From positions 1-64,000 of the forward strand of contig NZ_WLYK01000006.1 of NCBI RefSeq assembly GCF_009707545.1: 64,000 nt of DNA, in the 5' to 3' direction. This DNA comes from Nakamurella alba. Its GTDB lineage: Bacteria; Actinomycetota; Actinomycetes; Mycobacteriales; Nakamurellaceae. Below are positions 1-10,038 of this stretch, in pieces. The translations under genes and the position numbers were made by a program. Each line of letters opens with the position of its first letter. Position 1 is the stretch's first letter. The notes under the pieces are model-generated. The model saw only the letters and a list, made by a program, of their open reading frames with translations. It was not told where the DNA came from and ran no database searches.

Positions 1-416
1 CCGAAACCCGCAGGCTGCTGTGCGACACCAAAGTCATCCCCGCCGTGCTGGACGCCCTCGGGGTGCCGTTGGATGTCGGCCGCGCCCGCCGCACCGTCCC
101 CAAAGCCCTGCGCGGAGCACTCATCCTCCGCGACCGCGGGTGCGCGTTCCCCGGCTGCGACCGACCCCCCGCCTGGTGCGACGCCCACCACATCCAGTTC
201 TGGGCCCGCGACCTCGGCGTCACCAGCCTGGACAACGGCGTCCTGCTCTGCGGACACCACCACCGCCTGATCCACCAACAGGACTGGACCATCCAGCTCA
301 ACCCCGAAGACCGGCTCCCCGAATTCATCCCACCCCCCTGGCTCGACCCCGGACAACGACCACGCCGCAACACCCACCACCCACCCCACCGCGCATCCGG
401 CACCAGCAGCGGCTGA
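1..416 (+). CDS. HNH endonuclease, DUF222 family (5' end cut by window edge)
   Basis: The reading frame is open from base 3, so the N-terminal part lies outside the window. The visible ~137 residues hold a complete HNH zinc/nuclease module: CAFPGCD, then WCDAHHI, then a DNGVLLCGHHH segment. This is the C-terminal arrangement of the actinobacterial DUF222/HNH proteins, which are often present in many copies per genome and whose role is poorly known (nicking endonuclease, possibly linked to mobile DNA or the 13E12 repeat family). The tail after the HNH motif is rich in Pro, Arg and His and looks disordered. The family call is firm; the biological role is not. A hairpin follows the stop. Confidence 0.85.
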   Translation, partial: ETRRLLCDTKVIPAVLDALGVPLDVGRARRTVPKALRGALILRDRGCAFPGCDRPPAWCDAHHIQFWARDLGVTSLDNGVLLCGHHHRLIHQQDWTIQLNPEDRLPEFIPPPWLDPGQRPRRNTHHPPHRASGTSSG

Positions 417-481
417 CACCCGAACCACAGCAACACATCCCGGCGATCGGGAAGTGGTCCGGCAGACCTGTTTCAACAGCA

Positions 482-530
482 CACGACCACCCCGATCGGC
501 GAAATACCCACGCCGGCCGGGGTGGTCGTG
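482..530. terminator. Large hairpin between convergent genes
   Basis: A perfect 13-bp stem (CACGACCACCCCG at 482-494 pairing with 518-530) with a 23-nt loop lies between the stop of the HNH gene (416) and the stop of the convergent VOC gene (645). There is no clear T-tract, as is common in actinobacteria. It probably serves both directions. Confidence 0.5.
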
Positions 531-644
531 CTGTCTCCAGGACCGAGGCGGCAGCCAATGGACGACGCGCGGCAGAGGCGACAGCGTTGCTACGCCACCA
601 GTACCTACGGATTGCGACCGAACGAGAATCTCGACCAGCCAGTG

Positions 645-1067
645 TCAGTCGGCGCGGCTGCTGATCTGCTGCACGACCCACTGGTTCCCGTCGGGATCCG
701 AGAGGTGGACCATTCCGACGTTGTCGAGGTCATCGCCCTCCCGCGGCGGACGGGACCCGAGGTCACGGTCGATCACGGTCACGCCGCTGGTCTCCACCCC
801 ACGACCGGCGAGTTCCGCATGAGCAGCGAGGATGTCGGGCACCACCAGCACCAGGCCGCGCAACGTGCCCGGCACCAGATCGGCGTGCATGCCGGTGGAG
901 ATCTGGATCGAGCAGCCGGACCCCGGCGGGGTCAGCTGGACGAAACGACGTCCCTCACCGGCGGGCATATCGAAGTCCACGACGAACCCGAGCCCGTCGG
1001 CGTAGAACGACTTCGCACGATCGACATCGGCGACCGGCACCTGAACCACTTCGAGCAGCCACTTCAT
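645..1067 (-). CDS. VOC-family (glyoxalase/bleomycin-resistance fold) protein
   Basis: A 140-residue protein with one vicinal-oxygen-chelate domain. It opens with VVQVPVADVDRAKSFYADGLGF and closes with LSDPDGNQWVVQQ, the usual beta-alpha-beta-beta-beta ends of the fold. A single domain of this size normally works as a dimer. The substrate cannot be told: the family includes glyoxalases, ring-cleavage dioxygenases and antibiotic-binding proteins. The start at 1067 is chosen because GAGAGGAAG sits just upstream; an in-frame ATG at 1148 would add 27 low-complexity residues. It stands alone, convergent with the HNH gene and co-directional with argG further upstream. Confidence 0.8.
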   Translation of the reverse strand: MKWLLEVVQVPVADVDRAKSFYADGLGFVVDFDMPAGEGRRFVQLTPPGSGCSIQISTGMHADLVPGTLRGLVLVVPDILAAHAELAGRGVETSGVTVIDRDLGSRPPREGDDLDNVGMVHLSDPDGNQWVVQQISSRAD

Positions 1068-1323
1068 CGAGTTCTTCCTCTCACCGTCCGGACGTCGGGG
1101 ATCCGCTGTCCACCTGCCTGTTGGACCCGACGTCGCCCACGGAATCATCGGCGCGCACAGGATGCACCGGAGCGGCAGGCGAAAAGTGCACCGGCGTGCC
1201 AGTCGGACGCCGTTGATCGGGCACAGTCACGCAGAGCTCGGCTCACCCGTCGCCGCCGGACCGATCGGCACGCACAACGTGCTCTACCCGGCAGAGGAAC
1301 ATGCCGGGCGCCGGAAGACCGGA

Positions 1324-2955
<1,632 letters not shown>

Positions 2956-3082
2956 TCACAGCAGCGCGAGTCCCCGCCCGACACCCGATGAGTTCCGGCG
3001 TGGCGGAAGCCGGCATGCGCGCGGCGGCATCGACGACAGCCGTGGCTGGTCGGCAACCTGTCGGCACGGCGTGGACTTCCGC

Positions 3083-3408
3083 GGGCTGGACTGCTCGACG
3101 GCGAACAGCATTGCGCGGCAGTGGCCATGTGACCGGAGGTGCCAGCCTGCCCGACGGGCCGGACCGCTCGACGGCGAACAGCATTGCGCGGCAGTGGCCA
3201 TGTGACCGGAGGTGCCAGGCTGCCAGACGGGCCGGACCGCTCGACGGCGAACAGGACTGCGCGGCAGGGCCATGTGACCGGGGGTGCCAGCCTGCCCGAC
3301 GGGCCGGACCGCTCGACGGCGAACAGGACTGCGCGGCAGTGGCCATGTGACCGGGGGTGCCCGGCTGCCCGACGGGCTGGACTGCTCGACGGCGAACAGG
3401 GCTGTCTC
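3083..3408. repeat. Five tandem copies of a 73-bp repeat between argG and ogt
   Basis: The core CTCGACGGCGAACAG recurs at 3094, 3167, 3240, 3312 and 3385, giving periods of 73, 73, 72 and 73 bp. Each unit also carries GTGGCCATGTGACCGG (one base shorter in one copy). The copies differ by a few bases. The period is not a multiple of three and no conserved ORF runs through, so this is non-coding. It fills most of the 678-bp gap between the divergently facing argG (start 2880) and ogt (start 3559); nothing else was recognised in that gap. Confidence 0.9.
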
Positions 3409-3558
3409 GGAAATGGCCTGCCAGGAGGCCTGCGCCGGCGCTTGACCGTTGCACGGCTTGCGGCGCAGCCGTTCGGCGGCGGCCGGACCGACCACGTCAT
3501 CGGAGCGTCGTCTGCGCAGGTGAGCGATCCTGTCGGGCCTGCGGCGCATGATGGCCCC

Positions 3559-4116
3559 GTGACCCAGACCGTCGATGGCCCGGCCCCGGCGACCGGCGCT
3601 TCCCTGCCGCCGGCGCCGTTCGAGGTTCCGCTGGCCCCGGCCGACCGGTGCACGGTGCTGCCCACGCCCGTCGGCGAGTTCTTGATGACCGGGAACGGCG
3701 AACAACTGCTCGGCACCTTTTTCGCCGACGACGCCGGCATCGCCCCGGCCTGCCCGTTGCCGCGCGACGACGCCGCCTTCGCCGACGCCCGGCGGCAGCT
3801 GCACGAGTACTTCGCGGGCGAGCGGCAGTCGTTCGACCTCCGACTCGCACCCACCGGCCCGCTCTTCGCGATGCGGGTCTGGGCCGCACTCACGCAGATC
3901 CCCTACGGCGAGACCGCCTCCTACGGCGACATCGCCGAGCGCATCGGGCGGCCCGGAGCGGCGCGGGCCGTCGGATCGGCCAACCACGTGAATCCGCTCC
4001 CGATCGTCGTGCCCTGCCATCGGGTCATCGGTGCCGACGGGTCGATGGTCGGGTTCGGCGGCGGCATGGAGCGCAAGCACATCCTGCTCGGCGTCGAGGC
4101 GCAGACCCTGTTCTGA
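3559..4116 (+). CDS. ogt: Methylated-DNA--protein-cysteine methyltransferase
   Basis: A suicide DNA repair enzyme that moves the alkyl group from O6-alkylguanine to its own cysteine. The 185-residue protein has the helix-turn-helix DNA-binding part (ALTQIPYGETASYGDIAERIGRP), the asparagine hinge (SANHVNPLP) and the active site IVVPCHRVIG with the acceptor Cys at about residue 153. This is the short Ogt type, without an Ada regulator domain. The GTG at 3559 is in frame; a CATGAT hexamer ends 6 bp before it, so the message may be leaderless. Upstream in-frame sequence runs into the 73-bp tandem repeats and is unlikely to be coding. Confidence 0.92.
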   Translation: MTQTVDGPAPATGASLPPAPFEVPLAPADRCTVLPTPVGEFLMTGNGEQLLGTFFADDAGIAPACPLPRDDAAFADARRQLHEYFAGERQSFDLRLAPTGPLFAMRVWAALTQIPYGETASYGDIAERIGRPGAARAVGSANHVNPLPIVVPCHRVIGADGSMVGFGGGMERKHILLGVEAQTLF

Positions 4117-4288
4117 GAGGCGAACCGACCCGGGCGCCACTGACCCCGGCACCACTCCTGAGCCCGATCGGGCATGTCGCGACGCCAGTGCCCCAAGCGG
4201 GGACGCCCAGCCCACACCCCTGATGCACCGACGGCCCTCTGCAAACGCCACGACGAACAGCAGCCGTCCGGCCAGGCGTCTGCCCCGA

Positions 4289-5161
4289 CTACCGAAAAAC
4301 CACGGTGCGGGCGCCGTTGAGCATCACCCGGCGCTCGCTGTGCCATTGCACGGCCCTGGACAGCACCTGGGTCTCGACGTCGCGGCCGGCGGCGACCAGG
4401 TCGTCCGGCCCCAGGTTGTGGTCCACCCGCACCACGTCCTGCTCGATGATCGGCCCCTCGTCGAGGTCGTCGTTGACGTAGTGCGCGGTCGCCCCGATCA
4501 GCTTGACCCCGCGGTCGTGCGCCTGGTGGTACGGCTTCGCGCCCTTGAAGCTCGGCAGGAACGAGTGGTGGATGTTGATCGCCCGGCCGGACAGCTCGTG
4601 GCTGGTCTGTTCGCTGAGCACCTGCATGTACCGGGCCAGCACCACCAGGTCGACGTCGTGCTCCTTGATCAGCCGGAGCAGCTGCGCTTCCGCCTCCGGC
4701 TTCGTCTCCCGGGTGACAGGGATGTGTACGTAAGGGATCTCGTACGACGCAGCGAGCGCCGCGTAATCCGGGTGGTTGGAGACGATCACCGGGATCTCGA
4801 TGTTGAGGGTGCCGATGCGATACCGGTAGAGCAGATCGTTCAGGCAGTGCCCGAACTTGCTGACCATCAGCAGCGTGCGGGTCGGCGTGGTGACGTCGAC
4901 CAGGTCGTACGTCATGGCGTGAGCCTGCGAGACGTCGTCGAACTCCCGCCGCAGCTCCGCGATCGAAAGACCGCCATCCGGCACGTCGAAGTGCACCCGC
5001 ATGAAGAACCGCCCTGTGAGCCGGTCGTCGAACTGCTGGCTGGCCAGGATGTCCGCACCGCAACGCACCAGGTAGCCGGTGACGGCGTAGACCAGGCCGG
5101 GCCCGTCCTGGCAGGACAGGGTCAGCACGAACTCGCGGCCGGGTGCCGGGCGAGGGGACAC
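4289..5161 (-). CDS. purU: Formyltetrahydrofolate deformylase
   Basis: Hydrolyses 10-formyl-tetrahydrofolate to formate and tetrahydrofolate. The 290 residues comprise an N-terminal ACT domain (about 10-90: LTLSCQDGPGLVYAVTGYL) and a formyltransferase-fold domain with NIHHSFLPSFKGAKPYHQAHDRG and IGATAHYVNDDLDEGPI, carrying the catalytic Asn, His and Asp. GTG start with GGAGGT five bases upstream. In corynebacterial sarcosine oxidase operons purU follows soxBDAG, where it recycles one-carbon units; here it is about 11 kb from the sox genes but has a dyad pair like those of the betB and dimethylglycine dehydrogenase promoters in its upstream region, which suggests co-regulation. Confidence 0.95.
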   Translation of the reverse strand: MSPRPAPGREFVLTLSCQDGPGLVYAVTGYLVRCGADILASQQFDDRLTGRFFMRVHFDVPDGGLSIAELRREFDDVSQAHAMTYDLVDVTTPTRTLLMVSKFGHCLNDLLYRYRIGTLNIEIPVIVSNHPDYAALAASYEIPYVHIPVTRETKPEAEAQLLRLIKEHDVDLVVLARYMQVLSEQTSHELSGRAINIHHSFLPSFKGAKPYHQAHDRGVKLIGATAHYVNDDLDEGPIIEQDVVRVDHNLGPDDLVAAGRDVETQVLSRAVQWHSERRVMLNGARTVVFR

Positions 5162-5194
5162 GGGTACCTCCGGGGAGAAGTCGGGCGGTGCGGG

Positions 5195-5266
5195 ATCGTC
5201 GAGGCGGTGCGGATCGTCGAGGCGGTGCGGATCGTCGAGGCGGTGCGGATCGTCGAGGTGGTGCGG
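5195..5266. repeat. Four exact-period 18-bp tandem repeats in the purU leader
   Basis: ATCGTCGAGGCGGTGCGG is repeated four times (starts 5195, 5213, 5231, 5249; last copy with one change). It lies 34-105 bp upstream of the purU start and would be transcribed as the 5' untranslated leader if the promoter at 5555-5583 is right. Confidence 0.9.
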
Positions 5267-5513
5267 ATCCTGCGGGCGTTGCGAATGGGTTCGAGCGGTG
5301 GCGAGGACGACGGGGGGCGTTGCCGATCAGCATCGGGTGGTGCACAGCAGCCGGCGGGTCAGCCACGTGGACATCGTGGACACCGGCAGCGGGTCGCGGC
5401 AGAGTCAGGCCGGGTGGACAGCGGGACGGGGGGGGACCAAGATCAGGGGATACCGGCCGGGGGCGACCCAGGGACGAGCAGCGGGCGGACGAGCAGGGCA
5501 ACACATCTGGAAG

Positions 5514-5545
5514 TGCGTATTACGCAACTGACTGCGTATCGCGCA
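5514..5545. promoter_or_regulatory. Paired 13-bp dyads, probable IclR operator (purU/iclR)
   Basis: TGCGTATTACGCA (5514-5526, perfect six-base arms) and TGCGTATCGCGCA (5533-5545) start 19 bp apart. The second is the exact reverse complement of the site at 7116-7128. The pair lies between the divergent purU and iclR genes, which start at 5161 and 5652. Binding by the adjacent IclR protein is inferred. Confidence 0.65.
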
Positions 5546-5554
5546 ACCGCATCC

Positions 5555-5583
5555 AGCATGATCGGTCGCTGATCGCCGGTCAA
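5555..5583 (-). promoter_or_regulatory. Candidate promoter reading toward purU
   Basis: On the minus strand TTGACC (5583-5578) and CATGCT (5560-5555) are separated by 17 bp, and the dyad pair starts 9 bp downstream. This is the same order (-35, -10, two dyads) seen at betB and at the dimethylglycine dehydrogenase gene. Confidence 0.4.
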
Positions 5584-5639
5584 GACCACTGCGCGGAATG
5601 TCCGATCCCAGGTCCACGCCGCACCACCACCCGACCGCC

Positions 5640-5645
5640 TAGGCT
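5640..5645 (+). promoter_or_regulatory. Candidate -10 for a leaderless iclR transcript
   Basis: TAGGCT ends 6 bp before the A of the iclR ATG (5652), and there is no Shine-Dalgarno sequence. This would place the transcription start on the start codon. The same hexamer serves as the proposed -10 at 13746. Confidence 0.35.
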
Positions 5646-5651
5646 TCCTGC

Positions 5652-6473
5652 ATGTCCGAGCCCGTCGTCCCGCTCCGCGGCGCCGAGGCAGGCGCCGTGC
5701 AGTCGGTGGACCGTGCACTGACCATCCTCGAACTGCTCGCCGCGGACGGTCAGCTCGGCGTCACCGAGATCGCCGGCCTGCTCGGCGTGCACAAGTCGAC
5801 GGCCTCCCGGCTGCTGGCCACCCTCGAGTCGCACGGCCTCGCCGAGCAACTGCCCGATCGCGGCCGGTACCGGCTCGGCGTCGGGGTGCTGCGGCTGGCC
5901 GGCGCCACTCGGTCCCGCCTCGACGTCGTGCAGGAGAGCCGGCCGGTCACCAAGGCACTGGCCACCGAGATCGGCGAGACGGTCAACATCGTGATCCTGT
6001 CCGGCCGGGAGACGCTCTACCTGGACCAGGTCGCCGGGACCTCGGCGCTGCGCATCCACAACTGGGTCGGCAAGCGGAACCCGCTGCACGCCACGGCGAA
6101 CGGCCGGGTACTGCTCGCCCACATCTCCGACACCGAGCGGGACGCACTCCTCGCGGCGTCGGTGGGGTCGGCGGGCTCCCTGCCGCGGCTCACCGAGCAC
6201 ACGGTGACCAGTCGGGCCGGGTTGCTCGCCGAGCTGGAGCAGGTCCGGGCACGCGGGTACGCCGTGGCCCGCGACGAACTCGAGATCGGCCTGACCGCCG
6301 TAGCGGCGCCGATCCGCGGCACCGACGGGTCCGTCATCGCCTCCCTCTCCGCATCCGGCCCGACCTTCCGGGTCGCGGACCGGCTCGACGGTGTGGTGGC
6401 GGCGGTGATGAGCGCCGCGGTCGCGGTGTCGCACCGCATGGGCTGGGCCGGCCCGTCACGCCTGTCGTCCTGA
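5652..6473 (+). CDS. IclR-family transcriptional regulator of the methylated-amine block
   Basis: A 273-residue IclR protein: winged helix-turn-helix at about 15-75 (VQSVDRALTILELLAADGQ, then TEIAGLLGVHKSTASRLLATLE), and a C-terminal effector-binding GAF-like domain from about 85 (LYLDQVAGT, NPLHATANGRVLLAH, RGYAVARDELEIGLTAVAAPI). Family members bind DNA as dimers or tetramers and respond to small catabolites. It sits between purU and betB, and paired dyads occur at 5514, 7097 and 13757, so it is the obvious candidate regulator of betaine/sarcosine catabolism. Effector unknown; a catabolite such as betaine aldehyde, dimethylglycine or sarcosine is plausible. The gene's last ~60 bp are repeated downstream. 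Confidence 0.9.
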   Translation: MSEPVVPLRGAEAGAVQSVDRALTILELLAADGQLGVTEIAGLLGVHKSTASRLLATLESHGLAEQLPDRGRYRLGVGVLRLAGATRSRLDVVQESRPVTKALATEIGETVNIVILSGRETLYLDQVAGTSALRIHNWVGKRNPLHATANGRVLLAHISDTERDALLAASVGSAGSLPRLTEHTVTSRAGLLAELEQVRARGYAVARDELEIGLTAVAAPIRGTDGSVIASLSASGPTFRVADRLDGVVAAVMSAAVAVSHRMGWAGPSRLSS

Positions 6474-6775
6474 ACCCGGCCGCCGCACGGGTCGACGCCG
6501 CGGTCGCGGTGTCCCACGGCACGGCATGGCAGGCCGTTGCGCCCGTCGCCTCGACTCGGTAGCCGCATTGGTCAACGCCGCGCTCGCCGTGTCCCACATG
6601 GGGTGGGACCGGCCCCGAGGGTCTGTCGTCCTGAGACCTGCGACCGCGGTGGTCCACGCCGCACTCACGGAGTCCCACCGCACGGTCCGGCAGGCAATGG
6701 TCAACGCCGCTCTCACGGAGTCCCGGCATGGGCCGGGCCGGCCTCTCTCACGGAGTCCCGGCATGGGCCGGGCCG
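6411..6775. repeat. Degenerate copies of the iclR 3' end
   Basis: The iclR end (AGCGCCGCGGTCGCGGTGTC from 6411) recurs, diverged, near 6494, 6571, 6652, 6700 and 6740. The segment CTGTCGTCCTGA containing the gene's stop codon (6471-6473) recurs at about 6622. The last two copies share CTCACGGAGTCCCGGCATGG. The remaining gap to about 7065 showed no gene, only GC-rich sequence. Confidence 0.75.
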
Positions 6776-7065
6776 GCCTCGCACGCCGGTCGCCCCGAGG
6801 TCGGAACCGGCCGGCACACCCGCATGCCCTGCCACTTCGAGTCCCGACGACGGATTCCCCCGTTCCGCCGCGTCGCCACCAAGTTGAACGCACCCACCAC
6901 CCGCGGAGCTCGCGAGGTCGGAACCGCCCGGCTCGTCCGGATGCCACGGGCAGCTCCGCAACTCATCCGGAGCAGCGGTTCGCACCCTGGTGATCTCCCG
7001 TCACACCGCTGCCGGGCTGTGTGTCAAAAGCACGTTACAGCTGTCGCACGACGTCTCCAGGAGCC

Positions 7066-7094
7066 TTGACAGCCCCTGCCCACCGTTCCATTCT
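7066..7094 (+). promoter_or_regulatory. Candidate betB promoter
   Basis: TTGACA (7066-7071), 17 bp, CATTCT (7089-7094). The first dyad begins 2 bp after the -10, so the pair would cover the transcription start and block RNA polymerase when bound. Confidence 0.5.
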
Positions 7095-7096
7095 GT

Positions 7097-7128
7097 TGCT
7101 CACAGAGCACTCAGGTGCGCGATACGCA
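7097..7128. promoter_or_regulatory. Paired 13-bp dyads, probable IclR operator (betB)
   Basis: TGCTCACAGAGCA (7097-7109, five-base perfect arms) and TGCGCGATACGCA (7116-7128) start 19 bp apart, the spacing seen at 5514 and 13757. The second overlaps a GTG at 7115, which argues against using that GTG as the betB start. Confidence 0.65.
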
Positions 7129-7156
7129 ACAGGATCCAGGAGAGGGCAGGCACAGG

Positions 7157-8668
7157 GTGACCGCGACCGTGGACAGCGACGGCGCCACGCCGACCGCCGT
7201 CGACGGCCTCTGGATCGATGGCGCCCGGGCGGTCTCGACGGGCACTGGTATCCGCGAGATCCGTTGCCCTGCTGATGGTTCGCTGGTCGCGACGGTGACG
7301 GAGGGTACCGCCGCGGACGCGAGCGCCGCGATCGATGCGGCCCGCGCCGCGTTCGACTCCGGCGTCTGGTCGGCCGTCCCGGAGATCGAGCGCGGTGCCC
7401 TGCTGCTCCGGGTGGCCGACCTGCTCCAGCGCGACCGGGCGGCCTACGCCCGCGCCGAGGCACTGGACACCGGCAAGCGGCTGGTCGAGGCCGAGTACGA
7501 CATCGACGACGTGACCTCGGCCTTCCGCTACTACGGCGGCATCGCCGGCACCGACTCCGGTCGCGTGGTGGACACCGGCCGCCCGGATGCGTTGAGCCGC
7601 ATCGTGTACGCGCCGATCGGCGTCTGCTCGCTGATCACCCCGTGGAACTACCCATTGCTCCAGGTCTCCTGGAAGGTGGCGCCCGCACTGCTGGCCGGGA
7701 ACACCTTCGTCCTCAAGCCCTCCGAGCTCACCCCGTCGACGGCGATCCTGCTGATGTCCACCCTCGCCGAGGCCGGCCTTCCGGCCGGCGTCGCGAACCT
7801 GGTCACCGGCACCGGCACCGGGGTCGGTGCCGTCCTGACCACCGACCCGCGCGTCGACATGGTCAGCTTCACCGGCGGTCTGGCGACCGGCAAGGCGATC
7901 ATGGCGGCCGGCGCCGACACGGTGAAGCGGGTCGCCCTCGAGCTGGGCGGCAAGAACCCGAACATCGTGTTCGCCGACGCGGACCGCGAGGCGGCACTCG
8001 ACAACGCCCTCACCGCCGTGTTCCTGCATTCCGGTCAGGTCTGCTCGGCCGGCGCCCGGCTGGTGGTGCAGGACAGCATCCACGACGAGTTCGTCGCCGA
8101 GTTGGCCGAGCGCGCCGGCCGCATCCGGCTGGGCGGGCCGTTCGACGAGAAGGCCGAGACCGGTCCGCTGATCTCGGCCGCGCACCGCGAGAAGGTGCAC
8201 TCCTACGTCCGGTCCGCGGTCGCGGAAGGCGCCGAACTCCGTTGCGGCGGAGCGGTTCCCGGCGATCCGGCACTGGCCGACGGCTTCTACTACCCGCCGA
8301 CCGTGCTGGACGGCTGCGATGCCTCGATGCGCTGCGTGCAGGAGGAGTCCTTCGGCCCGGTGCTGACCGTGGAGACCTTCACCGACGAGGCCGAGGCGAT
8401 CGCGATCGCCAACGACACCGAGTACGGCCTGGCCGGCGCCGTCTGGACGCAGGACGCCGGCCGTGCGCAGCGGGTCGCCCAAGCCCTGCGGCACGGCACC
8501 GTCTGGATCAACGACTACCACCCCTACGTGCCGCAGGCCGAGTGGGGCGGCTTCGGCCGCTCCGGCAACGGTCGCGAGCTCGGCCCCACCGGACTCGCCG
8601 AGTACCGCGAGATCAAGCACATCTGGCAGAACACCGCACCCACAGCGCAGTACTGGTTCTCGAAGTAG
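7157..8668 (+). CDS. betB: Betaine-aldehyde dehydrogenase (aldehyde dehydrogenase family)
   Basis: NAD(P)-dependent oxidation of an aldehyde to its acid, most likely betaine aldehyde to glycine betaine. The 503 residues carry the cofactor-binding ITPWNYPLLQVSWKVAPAL and FTGGLATGK segments, the general base in ELGGKNP (Glu at about 262) and the nucleophile in GQVCSAG (Cys at about 296). GTG 7157 is preferred; the earlier GTG at 7115 lies inside the predicted operator. Its closest look is to BetB-type enzymes, and the adjoining betaine-type ABC importer and dimethylglycine/sarcosine genes support that substrate, though gamma-aminobutyraldehyde-like substrates cannot be ruled out. No choline oxidase or dehydrogenase gene is present here. 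A 242-bp C/A-rich low-complexity gap separates it from the ABC genes. Confidence 0.85.
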   Translation: MTATVDSDGATPTAVDGLWIDGARAVSTGTGIREIRCPADGSLVATVTEGTAADASAAIDAARAAFDSGVWSAVPEIERGALLLRVADLLQRDRAAYARAEALDTGKRLVEAEYDIDDVTSAFRYYGGIAGTDSGRVVDTGRPDALSRIVYAPIGVCSLITPWNYPLLQVSWKVAPALLAGNTFVLKPSELTPSTAILLMSTLAEAGLPAGVANLVTGTGTGVGAVLTTDPRVDMVSFTGGLATGKAIMAAGADTVKRVALELGGKNPNIVFADADREAALDNALTAVFLHSGQVCSAGARLVVQDSIHDEFVAELAERAGRIRLGGPFDEKAETGPLISAAHREKVHSYVRSAVAEGAELRCGGAVPGDPALADGFYYPPTVLDGCDASMRCVQEESFGPVLTVETFTDEAEAIAIANDTEYGLAGAVWTQDAGRAQRVAQALRHGTVWINDYHPYVPQAEWGGFGRSGNGRELGPTGLAEYREIKHIWQNTAPTAQYWFSK

Positions 8669-8910
8669 CCGGCTCGAAACACCGCCGCAGCCGGGCAGTC
8701 CCGCACCACCCCTGCAGCACACCACCACCCGCTGCACATCACCACCCAGCACGAACCCGGACCAACCAGCAGCACATCACCACCCCGCAGCACAGCACTA
8801 CCCCGCAACACTTGGAGCCCAGCACCATCCAGCGAGCACCACGACTCCAGCACGGCGCCATCAGGTAGTCCCACCGACGCAGGCCCGCCCCTGCATCGAA
8901 GGAGCCCGAC

Positions 8911-10037
<1,127 letters not shown>

Positions 10038-10038
<1 letters not shown>

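Noticed and set aside
3139-3558. N-terminal extension of ogt (in-frame ORF from 3139)
   Set aside because: It consists of the 73-bp tandem repeats and has no family similarity; the repeat period is not a multiple of three.
5195-5266. Possible CRISPR array
   Set aside because: Head-to-tail 18-bp units without spacers; no cas genes in the window. The same applies to the 17-, 26- and 73-bp arrays.
7115-7156. GTG at 7115 as the betB start
   Set aside because: It lies in the predicted operator and adds 14 residues not seen in aldehyde dehydrogenases; the GTG at 7157 fits better.
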